The notes under the pieces are model-generated. The model had not been told where the DNA came from and did not search any database. It saw only the letters and a program-made list of their open reading frames with translations. From Cloeon dipterum (Eukaryota > Arthropoda > Insecta > Ephemeroptera > Baetidae): a DNA stretch of 64,000 nt. The stretch lies in the NCBI RefSeq assembly GCF_949628265.1, contig NC_088789.1:2046001-2110000 (forward strand), written 5' to 3'. Below, piece by piece: positions 45,205 to 57,571 of the stretch (the stretch's first letter is position 1; each line of letters opens with the position of its first letter). The translations under genes were made by a program, and so were the position numbers.

Positions 45205-45537
45205 TTAAAGACCGTCTTTGACGAAGTTTCTGAGCACACTAATCGATTCTTGAGAGTCGAATTAGGTAAAGTGGATATTTTTTCCAACCAAAAAGTGCAG
45301 CGCGATGCGCGAACTTTTTTTCCCGCCAAAACAATATGAATGCGAGAAGTGCACATGCGTCAGAGCTGGCTGGACCTGAAAAAGAAGTCATTCGTACAGG
45401 CGGTCTCTCTCTGAAAGTGGGAAAAAAGTTCGCACGTCGCGCTGGATTCTTTGGTCGGAAAAAAAATCGACTTTACCTTATTCGACCTTCAAGAATCGAT
45501 TGGTGTGCTCAGAAACTTCCTCAAAGACTGTCTTTAA
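45205..45537. repeat. TTAA fold-back element, copy D
   Basis: TTAA at both ends (45205-45208 and 45534-45537). The right arm lacks the central AACAATATGAAT part, so the copy has an internal deletion. Confidence 0.8.
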
Positions 45538-46345
45538 AAAAATAACGGTATAATTGAAGGAGAGGAGAAAGAAGTTCCAGTTGCAAGTTAATTAGAAATT
45601 AACCCTGCCGTTCTCAATGAGAAAAACAAACATTTTCCTCTCGTTATTGTGAAAAACAAATGTATTATTGCTTTTAACAGTGTTGTAAGCATGCTTTACA
45701 ATCACTTGAAGCTGAGAAAATTATTAGATGGTGAACTAGGCCAATTATAATTGGATTGCGTCCGGTTGTATTTGCCATAAAAGCGTTCTATTAGTAGCCT
45801 ACTTCTTGCTCTTGACCCAACAATATCATAAAACGCCAATACCACCATTTCGCAGCTTTTCTGTACGGCCGTTCAGTTGGATGCTCGCAGGGAGACGCTC
45901 GTGAAATCCATCCACATTCCGATGCCATTTCCGCAACGGCTCTTTGCAGGTCACGTAATTAATTGTGCACGAATGAAAACGTAAAAAGTGATCACTCGAG
46001 CCCGACAGAAAGGGCCGGGCGAATTGGTGCGGTATGCAACCAGCTCGGCCGGAATGACTGGCAGGTTGCATATCACAGAATCGACAGGCCGGATGCACAT
46101 TAAATTATTTTGCACTCTGTTTACTCAGTGCATCTCTCTCTGCGAGCACGGTAAATTTATCACTGGCTGCACGTTCCGACGATAAATTATCCGGCATCGC
46201 ACCTGTTTCGCGAGCAGCTGCTCTGAACAATGGAAATCGAACCAAATGAGGGCATAAGTGCACTTAGCTGATTTGAAAAATTGCATTGTGCAGAGTCGAT
46301 AATTTTTAAATCTAACTTAGCAGAAAACAGACTCTACGTCATACC

Positions 46346-46567
46346 TAAATGAATGTGAGAAGTGCGCATGCGTCAGAGCTAGCTGGATCTGACGAAGTCA
46401 TTCTCTGCAAGTGCTCAAACCAGCTCTCACGCATGCGCACTTCTCGCATTCATACTGTTATGGCGGGAAAAAAGTTCACACGTTGCGCTGGACTTTTTGG
46501 TTGGAAAAACATCACTAAACCCTCAAGAATAGATTGGTGTGCTCAGAAACTTCCTCAAAGACGGTCA
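46346..46567. repeat. TTAA fold-back element, copy E (left end lost)
   Basis: It contains GAAGTGCGCATGCGTCAGAG and its mirrored arm, ending CTCAAAGACGGTCA. The first ~120 bp of the left arm are missing. Confidence 0.75.
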
Positions 46568-47330
46568 TTGTCATTAACTATTTCAGACAGTGAACTAGGT
46601 AATTTCATCAGGTTCGTTCAATAAAAACGCGGAATCCTAAGATGCCTGATGTAGTTTAGCTGGAATAAATGCCAACAGTGGCCGGCCTGCGCCACAGTTG
46701 TTTACTCTACGGCCCTTAAGAGGTAATAAAGCGTCTACCGGGGAGGATGATCCGTCATTAAGTTTAGTATTCGCCTCTGTCACCGAGCTCACATGACCCA
46801 GCGGCGGCGGCGGCGGCGGCCGGCCTTCAAACTTTGATAAGTGCGGCCCGGTTTTGTAAAACAAGAGAGTTATTAGCGCAGATGATTGCGGGATGAGTTA
46901 GTGCCTGGCGTTTGGCTGCGATTCTTGGGGGCTTATTGCTGCGATTTGGCCTTTATTGGAGCAGCCAGGGGCGACGATAAAACAAACGTCGCGCGCTAAA
47001 AACACTGCGCCGCGCTCTTGGAGCGGCTCCAAAACGCGCAGCGGCCCAACCGACAGACCGATGAATCGTGTGTGTGTGTGTGTCTGCGTGTCGTCTGAGG
47101 CCGATGATAATAACCTGCCCTCCACGGCGATGTTCGGCTTATTAAATGGTAAATGGGCACATGAAAGGCACTGATATTGCACTCAAAAAGCGCAAGAACG
47201 TCGATACTCCCTCTTTATGGAATAATTTGTAATTTTCTCGATCACTAGGACCGGGAAATAGTTACTATTTTTTAAATGTTATTTGGTGCAAAATAGACAC
47301 GGTTTCTGAGCCGATTTAGATCAGTTTCAG

Positions 47331-47690
47331 AAGTGCAGATGATTGCAAAAAAGATGAAAAATGATGATAGGCAGGGAATATTTTCAAAATCCAATGTTTA
47401 ACATTTTTCAGTTAAAAGTTGGGAATAGTGTTGAAGGAGTGGTTAGGGGGACGGTTGAATTGGGACCCACCAAACCCACTGAAAACGGTGACATAGAAAG
47501 CATTATTTGTATTCTCTTTGCATCAACAATTTCCTGTAAAATTAAAACTGGGGAAAATTTCTACCAGTGAATCAAAATCATGCACTTATCTACACGTTTT
47601 GAGTTAATTTATATGGTTTTGACGACTTAAAGTCTGGTCCAAATGGCTTGGAAGCTTAGAAAAAAATAGTCGATCGTCTAAATTTCACAG
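47331..47690 (+). repeat. ~400-bp dispersed repeat, forward copy
   Basis: Partner of 31446-31855 in opposite orientation. Shared words run in order over the whole length with small insertions and deletions. Confidence 0.65.
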
Positions 47691-48244
47691 TCTATCGATA
47701 ACTCAAACTAATAGGCAACATATAGAATATTTGAAATATTGAAATGTTTTTGGAAGAAAGCAAACAATGCTATAACGCTTATTATAGTCTTCCTTTGCTC
47801 TTTTTTGATGACTCGATATTTCCCTGCTTTTTAGAGAATATTCAAACTAAAAGTCTACGTGTTTCTTCCAAAGACATTCGTGTTCTGAGTGAGACCATAG
47901 CATTAATGTTGAATGCTTAAATTTTGTTTTGGCAAAAAAAAAAATACTTGACGTCAGATACTCGCGGTGATGGTCTTAAGCCCTCTGACACTCAACACTT
48001 CAATGTACGACAGTCAAAAATAAATTTTCTTTCTATTTAAATGTGTTTTCTGAAAAATACTTGAATTTTCAAATTAGAACTTTGTAAAAAATGTAAAATT
48101 TAGCTGATACCACATAATTTTTGTTTTTGTAGAAATTTATTTTGAGCTTTCTGCGTAAATTCCACAATTTTCACTATTGTAAATAATATAATAATTGCTT
48201 GATTTTCACTTTCAAAATACTATTCTTTTTTAATTTGTAAATTT

Positions 48245-48355
48245 TAGACATCTCAGCCGCGAGATTTAAGTTAAGGCGCCAGCTGGTGGAACCGGTTTAG
48301 CCGAATTTTTTGCCAGACGGTGGCTGATGGCCATTTTCTCCGGTGGGTGGCAGAT
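48245..48355. repeat. TAGAGGTCTCAGC-family fragment
   Basis: It begins TAGACATCTCAGCCGCGAG and shares CGAGATTTAAG and TAGCCGAATTTTTTGCC with the other members. The far end is unclear. Confidence 0.5.
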
Positions 48356-49954
48356 AGTGTGGGAAGACAAATACAAATATATTAAAACGTTTCAAATTCT
48401 TTAACGATCATTGGCATTTATGTCAAACAGGTTATTTGTCAATAATAAAACGGTGACTTTTGTATGGCTATAATTTACTCTCGATAGCAGTGATTCGAGT
48501 TTACGTCATTATATTTGCGAATGATGTTTATATTTGAACGCTTATATTTCCATATATTCGGCTGACCATCGGACATGCCAGATATAGTTGTTAAAAGCAG
48601 TGCGCACCTTGCCAAATAAAAGATACCCTTTTTGTTGGCTGCCGCACATTACGTTTCAGCGGCTACAATACAAAAAAAAAATACCAACGCACATTAATAA
48701 TACACGGCGCGTGGGTTCGATTGCGAGCGTGTGTGTTTGTCGGCGGACAAACCATTCAGTCCCGAGCGTGCATTCGAAATTCGGTCGTCGACGAGTGCAG
48801 TATTATCGGTGCCAAGTGCTGCTGTCACAGTGGCTGAGAATAATAATAATAATAATTTCGTTTCCGGCTCGCGTGACTCGGCTTTGCGTTGACTGTAGGC
48901 GCGCCGAAAGCGACGTCTCACTTTTGTTTGTGCGTTCCTGTGAAAAATGATGATTGTCAGCCGACGAGAGGCGCGTAATTGAAAAAAGCCACAGGGATCC
49001 GCTCTGGTGATATTACCAAGCGTGCCGACCGCATAAATTTCAACCCTGGATGATACATCGGTTATATTGAATATTCAACGCTGAAAAGCGCTTTCATATG
49101 GCTCTCCGCAATTTTTCCAACAACAATTGCTCTCCGTTTTTCTTTTGTTTTTATTGTGACTCTGTACCTGCAAGTTCAACAGATCGATTCGTATATATAA
49201 AAGGCACCAAAAAATGACGATTAAAGAGGAATACTGCGAAATGTGCAAACACTACAAACTGGTCCTCAAGGGTTTCGCGGAAGCAAGGGATTTTAAGGCA
49301 GCTCTCTTTTAGTTTTTTAAATTGCGTGTTTTTCCAATGGTAAGGGTTGCCTTGGAATTATTTTATTTCGTTTCAGATGTTTCCCCATCATTTCATCGAG
49401 AGGAATTAGTAAAGCTTTACAGAATATCTTTTTTACCTTTGAAATACCATACAAAATAAGAAAAATATAAACTAAAAATTTCGCAGGTTGCCAAATCGGC
49501 TCAAAGGTTTGCATGCTAATCAAGCGGCGAACATAAATTGTCTTCTTATTTGAAATCATGAGATTTATTTCGCAGCGGGGGATCGAAAACAAGCGCGAAA
49601 ATCATTGACAAGCCGTTTAACATTTTGAGAAATTTGCCAAATCTGAAATTTAACTGTTCTTTAGTCCTGACTTTAGAGATAAACTGTTGATAAATTTCAC
49701 AAACAATAAACTCAATGTACCACTTGCTAAAGCCAACAATGCAAAATGTTCTTAATTGGTGGCTCTACTTTAAAATCTGTCATTTAAAATTTAAATTTAA
49801 TTAATTAAAGCCACATATATTCAAAAAATAAATCAAAGATTCAATTTATTTCCCTTTTGATTTAAATCCTCAATTACTTTCCCAGGTTTGAGTTACAATA
49901 AAAGCTGGTATTGCCAAGAAATAGTCCTATTTTTGGGGCTCCAATCACTAAAAG

Positions 49955-50256
49955 GGCAGCGCGACGTGCGTAGCACAACTTTTTTTCCCGCTAAAACAAT
50001 ATAAACCTTTTTGTGAGAAGTGCGCATGCGTCAGAGCTGGTTTGAGCACCTGCAGAGAAACCGCACCTGTACGAATGACAGCCAGCTCTGACACATGCGC
50101 AGTTCTCGCATTCATATTGTTTTGGCGGGGAAAAAGTTGTACTTGTGCTAAGCACATCGCGGTGGACTTTTTGATTGGAAAAATTTCTACTTTATCTAAT
50201 TCGATCCTCAGGAATCGATTGTAGAGCTCAGATACTTCGTCAAAGACAGTCTTTAA
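49955..50256. repeat. TTAA fold-back element, copy F (left end lost)
   Basis: It starts within the left arm at GCAGCGCGACG and ends CAAAGACAGTCTTTAA. Confidence 0.75.
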
Positions 50257-51150
50257 TAAAAAAAAATAATTTTTCATATAAGCACATTTGGATGACCCAA
50301 GTTTTAGCCCATTATTTTTTAAACTGCTAAAAGTTTACTCTTTTAAATGCGGAGTGAGTAAAGAACCGAAGGAAATCTTTTATTTTCTTAATGCCCCTCA
50401 ACTGTCTTAAAAGTTAATGAAATCCTCATTTTAATCGGCTTAAAAATCCTCATTAAATATTCAAGATATCCGCGCTGTTTCCGATAAAAGCCTCTTTGAA
50501 CCAATTAGCCAAATGTGTAAATTTTATGTTTGGGAAGACGCCCGCCAATCGTTTCCACCAGCGGTGGCGGCACGCAGCAAAACTCTATAGTTGGTTGTTG
50601 TTGTTGTTGTTAAAGCCGAAAACACACGGGCTCAAGGAGCGGTTGTCCCTGTGCGAAAAACTGATAAATTATTCAAGCACGCCGCACCGCAAGTGTTTCA
50701 ATTTGCGCTAATCACTTTTAGCACTCTCAAATATGTATCTCTCGTGGCGAAAAGAGCGAGCTGCTCTCGCGTTAAAAGGCCGGTAGACGAGAGATGCTGG
50801 GCTCGTCGCGTGAGCTCTCACCGGTGCGCGCGCGGACAAGTGTATGTACGTGTGTTTTATTTCTGCAGCCGATTCTTGCGCCGTAAAAGCGGGTGGCTAT
50901 AAAACAAGACAATTAAGCCGAATTGCGTCACTTTTATCGCTTGCACTCGCCCCGATTAGCGCCAAAAACGTTCGTCTCGCTTCACTATAGCCACTTATTT
51001 GAAGAGATCACATCCGACATAATGACTTCTACCGTTCTTTTCCGTCTCAAATTTTATTTTACTATCTGATCAGTTGAAATAATGATGACGTGCGGACGTA
51101 TAGTAGAGCGATATATTCGTCAGCCTGTAAAAATTATAAAATTACGTTGC

Positions 51151-51542
51151 TTAAAGACAGTCTTTGAAGAAGTTTCTGAGCACACCAATAGATTCTTGAG
51201 GGTCTAATTTGGTGGAATGGGTATTTTTTCCGACCAAATTGTCGAGCACAACGTGGGTAGCACAAGTACAACTTCTTTCCCGCCAAAACAATTTGAATGC
51301 GAGAACTACGCATGCGTCAGAGCTGGTTTGAGCACTTGCAGAGAGACCACCTGTACGAATGACTTCTTCGTCACATCCAGCCAGCTCTGACGCACGCGCA
51401 CTTCTCGCATTCATATTGTTTTGGCGGGAAAAAAGTTCGCACATCGCGCTGCACTTTTGGTTAGAAAAATATCTACTTTACCTAATTCGACCCTCAAGAA
51501 TCGATTGTTGTGCTCGGAAACTTCGTCAAAGACGGTCTTTAA
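51151..51542. repeat. TTAA fold-back element, copy G (longest)
   Basis: TTAA at both ends. Both arms are nearly complete, about 150-170 bp each, around a short unique centre; 392 bp in all. Confidence 0.85.
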
Positions 51543-52409
51543 ACCTCTATGAAAGACAATAATCACTTTAAATTTTTAGATAATTCTTCTTTCAATTCAG
51601 AGAACGTTTTCATAATTACGATAAAAGGCTCTTTCGTAATATTTGATGTGAAACTCATCCTCAAAGCTCTCCTATAAAAACAAACAAGAAATTTTGGCTC
51701 GCAGATGGCGAAACCGGAGCCAAATTGCTTTTAATTGATTTGCGAGAGACGCGCAAACATTTTCACAGGCAAACAAGCGGCAATCTTTCAATTAGCAAGC
51801 ACCCTCTCTTGCCAGCCACTTTTCCTCTCGATAATTGCAACTTTCGCCGCGGCAACGCCAACGCTTTCGGCCAATTTATTTTAATTTTTCTCCTGGCGGT
51901 CTCGGAAAACAAGTATAGCGCACACATGCACATACGCTTTTAATTAATACGCTGGCACACACACGAGGGTGTCACTCAGAATAATGAGCCGAGTGTCGTT
52001 TACACCGCGGAAATTTTGACGGGTTTTTACAGATGAAAACCAACCATTTTGCGTGCTCTCGAAATGAGCAACCGTTCGAAACAGTCGAGACTGAATAAGA
52101 GTAGCGGGCGAATGCGTGCCTCGAAACCCAACTTTTAACAACTTTACAACTACACAATAATTACACCCTGTTATAATATCGTTTCATCGCAAAGAGCTGT
52201 TCCGAGAACTTTAGATCCACTCCCAAAAATTCACGAGTCCTATTCACTAGGGAATATTTTATTTTGAGAGGTTTTAAATAATACTTTTTCCTGTCTAAAA
52301 ATGAATGCCGCTTGATTTGTGTTACATTAAAACAAATAAAGAAAAATACTTCGTACATATCAAGGAACACAGTTTTTAAATTGAGTTGATTGATACATTC
52401 GCAACAGTT

Positions 52410-52663
52410 TAAGTTATTTTAATTGTTGGATGAAATAAGCAATTGATCGATAGAACATTATTTGTTCTTCAATTTGCTACAAACAAAATATAGGACCTGG
52501 TTACAGGAAAGTTCCAATTTTTCAAATATTCTTCAAAATTCACAGCGCTTGACCACATTTTCTTGGCAGATTTCGATTCCTCTCGTCGAGATCTGTCCAG
52601 AAAGCTTTTAGGGAAACTCTTTGTTGTGAAATAAAATCAGATTTCAAGTAAGGAGACAGTCCT
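52410..52663 (+). repeat. Dispersed ~270-bp repeat, copy 4
   Basis: Plus-oriented copy with CAATTGATCGATAGAAC, CTTGGCAGATTTCGATTCC and AAGTAAGGAGACAGTCCTC. Confidence 0.7.
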
Positions 52664-53744
52664 CTTCGTGTGTAAACCACTTTTCTCAAAAAATTACCCT
52701 GCTACTTATGGTTAGGTCAATTTTGGCTTCAATTCATGAATTGGCAACAAGCATTTTCCAGGCTTTTGCAGTAGGAATCCTCTTTAAACCTGCAGAGTTA
52801 CAGAATTGTAGAAAAAATTGGACTTATAAGATTATATGACATGACATTAAATATTTAATCCTTTTAATTCCTTAAATCTTACATAAAAATTTGTATTTTG
52901 AGGATTTAACTCATCCTCCAGATCTATAATCGATTTCACGCTCAGCAGCATCTTAGTTAATAATCGAAATTACTGTTTATGCAGCGGTGTGTTTGTGTGT
53001 AAGGTGAGTGAGTGTTTCGCCCACACGCAAGATCGACGTGTAATTGCGGGCGTGCCTGGTTGCCGCGCATCATTTCTCCGGTGAAAGGAGCCCACACAGC
53101 GCTATATGTACGCTCAAAATGTACATACAAAGTAATCGTGTTACACGCCACATTAATAATTAAAACGCTATTTGGCGACACGTTGCATTCATCTCCTGCG
53201 AGGAGAGCAGGCAGGGCGGCTGGCGTCAAATATGAGCCGGCTCTTGTGTCGCTCGCTCGCACTCTGCTAATAAAATAATAACCAGAGTTATTCGGCATTA
53301 CTCAAACGTGAACAAGCACCATTCATGCGCCGCCGCCGCCGCCGTCGACGCCGCGCGTATGTGTGTTTGCAGCACTTGCGAAACACACACTGATTGCGTT
53401 CGCCGAATGAATTTGTTTGTGTTCAATCTTTGTGGCATATTACTTTAGAAGAATAAAGCATGCTCTAAAAGCCTCTGAAGATGTTTGAAATTAAACCGTT
53501 TTTCGTACCAACAGAACAATACACAACTTTCAATTATTTTGATAGATTCAATATCTAATTTAAAAGATATACCACTTTAGTCTTCAGGCATTTCAAGAGG
53601 ATTTATTCTGAAATATCATGGTAAATGCTTGTTGCCAATGCATGAATTCTTCCCTTTAGGATTCAGTTGAAGCCTAAAATTGACGTACAATTTTTAGAAA
53701 AGTGGTTGCAAAGTTAGCATGCTTTTCAACTGGTGAGGACTGTC

Positions 53745-54006
53745 TCCTTACTTGAAATCCTATTTTATTTCACAGCAAGAGTTTCCCTGAAAGGTTTCAC
53801 ACGCTAATGGACAGATCTCGACGAGAGTAATCGAAATCTGCCAAGAAAATGTGGTCAATCACTGGAAATTCGGAAGAAAATTAGAAAATTCTGAATTTTT
53901 TGAGTAGAAAGGTCCTTTTTTGGGGTTAAAAATTGCAGAACATTTTTTATCAAGCAACTGCGCATTGCATCCAACAATTCAAATAATTTTTAATTGTTCG
54001 CCTGTA
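53745..54006 (-). repeat. Dispersed ~270-bp repeat, copy 5
   Basis: Reverse-oriented copy: GGACTGTCTCCTTACTTGAA, GGACAGATCTCGACGAGAG and AGCAACTGCGCATTGCATCC. Confidence 0.7.
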
Positions 54007-56961
54007 CTAATCCATTTTTTCTTGATTTTTGTTTAAAGATCGCAACAGGAAATAAGTTTTTCTTATGTTTCATCAATCTTAAGTTGTGCGCCATTGGTAT
54101 ACCTGCAGATTTTCCACTTAAAAATTTTAAGACGATTTGAAATTTGAAAACAAAAATATTAAAATTTTAGAATTAATTGTAGTGTTTAGAAGAGTATAGA
54201 TACTAAATTATCGGCATATTCCATCATTATCATAGAGAAACTAAGCTACCTATAGATCAACAGTTGTATCTCACAAGTAAAAGGTACTATCGAGATTATA
54301 AAGTTAAAAAAATAATTTAGAGAACTTAGAGAAATCATATTTGTTTAGTTTCATAGTAAACCAATACTAATTTAGTGTCATTTTTGGTGAAATGAAAGTG
54401 GGGCATTAAAGAAATTTTTTGTTTTGCTTACTTGGTAACAGCATTTCCATAATAAAAAAAGAATTGTATTAAAAAGAAATCTTCTCCATTACTCTTAATG
54501 TGGCTCTCGCATTCTGCGAGTCAAACAGCATTATTTGTTGCATCCGTTTGATTGTACTTGCTTTAATTCTGCAGAGTGGAGGAGCAAAGCGTGGGCAGGT
54601 ATAAAAGTAAAAACTGAATCGAGCACGTTCTTCGGGGATCCGGCCGTAAGGGGAGCAAGGCAGCCGGGTCAATTACGGCAGCGATAATTGTCTGCAGAGA
54701 CAAAGTGCACATTGTGTACGTGGAGGCGCGAGAGTGAGCAAATTAGAGGCGACTGCGCCTCCGCCGCTCTCGCACCGGCTTTCTCGCAGTTTAGCCCCAA
54801 AACAGATGGAATTAAGCAGGCCGCGCGCTGCAAATAATAACGACGCCGGCGGCAGGTAAAAAGGGAAAAGAAAGAAAAGGCCCAACTCGTAAATAAAGGC
54901 CGTGTGTGTCGCGTCCATTAGCATTTTTATTTGAGCGCGCGCGCGACCGCCTAAATAAATCAAGCAGGACACTTTTTTTTGCCAGCCACGAGCTCCGAAA
55001 CGCGCGCGTCCGTCCGTCCGCCTACTACATATTATTTTTTATCTATTTCACTATGCCGCCACCGGCTGTGAAATAACTGCATAATTTTTCTCGCTCTTAG
55101 TGTCGGAAACGAGAGGATTTGTCACTCACTCACCCTCCGCCCAAGCGTGCATATACACACCGCCCGTGATAAATCGCGCGACAAATAAGGTTGCGCTTCA
55201 GACGTCACTCCTTAATGAGCGGCAAATATGGAAATATGCTGGCTGGGTATTTTTAAATTAAATAACGTGGTTTTAAGTGCTTATAACTTAAAATGAGAGA
55301 ATTAGGTTTGGGCTCCCCTGTCCTAGTAAAAGTCCAAGAAAACCTTAGAGGGCTTACGAATCAAGTGAAATAGATTGCAAACACGTTAAACTTTTCTTCG
55401 TCATTAGTAATCACGGGCAAATTAAAAAAATCATATACGTTTCATGGGTAACAAGAATCTTTTTAATATTTTTACCCGGTCAAATTAATTTGAACCAATC
55501 TATTTAAATAAATTTGGATTTTGATAGGCAATAAGTGATGATTTTCTAAGAAATATCTTAAAATAAAACTAATTGTATTTTTAAGCACGAACGATGAATT
55601 ATTTTATTTGGTTTGGTCATATTTTATGTACAGAACGCTAAGCAAAAATTAACATACTGAAGCCTAGAATGAAAAGTCATCCAGGTCGTGTAACTGGTTG
55701 CGTCTGACCAGTTGTTTAATTTAAAAAGTAAAGACACCAAGATATTTGTCTCCGAGAAATTCGAGTCTGTTAAAATGATTAAGTCCCTGAATAAATATAT
55801 GCCAACAATTTGTTGATTATTCATGACTTCTTCTTAAAATTTAAAAAAAAGATTTGACGATGGCTACTTCCGTAGGCAAAAAATAAGGAATGAGAGTTCC
55901 TATGGGTGAACTAATTTTAAAAAATACTGTCACATACCTCATTGTCAGCAGTACTTAACCTTCAAAGTGAATTTCAGTACAGTTTTAGCTGCAAAAGAAT
56001 CAAAGCGTGGTCGTTGAATACGTCTGATTTGAGTTTAAAAATTATTTTAAAATGAATTTTCAATGGCTACTCCGGTGAAATTAATTTTAATTTACATTTC
56101 TTCGATTTGATAGCTTCTTTGCCTATTTTTTTATTGCGGTAATGGTCATTGTTAAACAATTAACTCCACGTTATGTCAATTTTCTTAATCTTAGTGTTTA
56201 AAAATAGCCATCTACATAACACACATAAAATTAAATTTTCAATGATTTCAAAATAATAAAATGCTTATTTATCTTTCCAGCCAACGCACCTATATATTCT
56301 ACTAGTTATCTTAACTTAACTTAGCAGAAAATGTTATCTATTTTGTTCAAATATTTCCCCTGGTTTTAATTAGATGGATCAAAATCTGTGGCGCTGCGGT
56401 TCCGAAAAATTGTCTGACAACACAAACAATTTTTTATTGACATTTCAAGAGCATAATGAAAGCATTATCCAACGAATTGTTCTTTCTCTATTCAGAATTG
56501 CTCAAACCTCACTTACTTATTGTTTTGTATGGAGCGAAATTGAACAAGCGCATGAAATAATACATAATTAACCGAGCTAGAAAAGAGATTTTAGGAATTT
56601 TACAAGCAATAATTTTCATTTTCACTGTGTTTTGGTAAGTAAAAAGTAATACCTCTTCTCGTATTTTACATTTTCCATCGAAACTGGTATTCTAAACCTT
56701 TTTATTCTGCTCTTTTTTTAGTGAATGAAATGCAGAGTTTTACTGCCTTATGAAAGATCCATTAAAGATAATAAACCATTTACGAGCTCTATAGGTATTA
56801 ATATTTCTATTTAACACAGATAATAACCCTACCGTAAAAAAATAAAATAAAAATCAGTTGCTCAACAGTACCCCATCCCCCATAAGAGAAGACACCTGTC
56901 GCAAATAGGGAAGCTGCGAAAAGCTGTGTGTGAGAGATAAAAAGTTCGTGCGGTTCGTCAC

Positions 56962-56978
56962 CTGTGTTGCGAGTCCAT
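56962..56978 (-). CDS. Scgdelta: Proposed first coding exon of sarcoglycan (17 nt)
   Basis: On the minus strand CCCGC ATG GAC TCG CAA CAC AG|GTGACG gives Met plus four codons and two bases. Together with the G at 42714 these make AGG, so the join reads [16 protein letters not shown] and then GIYGWRKR. Phase, donor and start context fit, and the total becomes 282 aa, close to the ~290 aa of vertebrate relatives. The exon is too short to prove from sequence; another start exon nearer to, or beyond, this point is possible. Confidence 0.45.
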
Positions 56979-57180
56979 GCGGGCTGCTGGAGTGTGGCGC
57001 CGCACGCGGAGTGCGCTCTGTGCGGCGCCGTGGCTGCCACTGAGGCGCGACTCGACATCAAAGAGCCACCGCTCCACCCTCGGCGGCACCCTGAGAGCCA
57101 CGCGGGCGCGGACAGGGCCAATCGCACCTCTGTCCCGCCCCGCTCACGTGGTCCGGCCGGAAAAGGGCACCTCAGCTTCT
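56979..57180 (-). promoter_or_regulatory. CpG-rich 5' UTR/promoter candidate for sarcoglycan
   Basis: This GC-rich block lies just upstream of the proposed start exon. On the minus strand it has an E-box CACGTG, a GGGGCGGG GC box and an inverted CCAAT box (CCAAT on the plus strand near 57118). It contrasts with the AT-rich surroundings. Confidence 0.4.
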
Positions 57181-57461
57181 CTTACACACAGGTTCTCTAT
57201 AAAAAAGGACGATCTAAACTACGATCTTTTGATGAAAATTACTCGCTCTAATATTATAGAGGGAAAATTTCTAAACTAAGGGAATTTGGACGTATTTGTG
57301 AAATTTTAAAATTAAGGACTATCTGTTCAAACTAATTTTATTAGATGCTATCAAATTTTGAGGTGGGGGGATTTCTCCATCATCGTTTTAAAAGTTTAAC
57401 CAAAACGTCAGCCTAATTTTATCAAAAATACTGGACATTTTGTAAGCTATGTGACAGTGTT

Positions 57462-57467
57462 TTTATT
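57462..57467 (-). terminator. poly(A) signal of the C-type lectin gene
   Basis: TTTATT on the plus strand reads AATAAA on the minus strand, about 105 bp after the lectin stop. Confidence 0.55.
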
Positions 57468-57571
57468 AGAATAAACTACAAAGAAAAATTGCACCATTTT
57501 TTACAGTATGTAGTAACGACAATTTTTTAAACATTAAATTTTTTTAAACGATTCAATATTTTGCTTGATGG

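Larger units (their letters stand above)
42715..56961 (-). other. Proposed 14.2-kb first intron of sarcoglycan
   Basis: No exon is supported inside. It contains inverted-repeat elements, repeat copies and CpG-rich islands (about 44040-44820, 46000-47190, 48600-49030, 50490-50980, 51690-52100, 52950-53440 and 54500-55240). Confidence 0.45.

Noticed and set aside
45070..46624. Short ORFs such as 45070-45339, 45336-45545 and 46349-46624 with similar proteins
   Set aside because: Their similarity comes from the arms of the TTAA fold-back element read in the same frame, not from a gene family.
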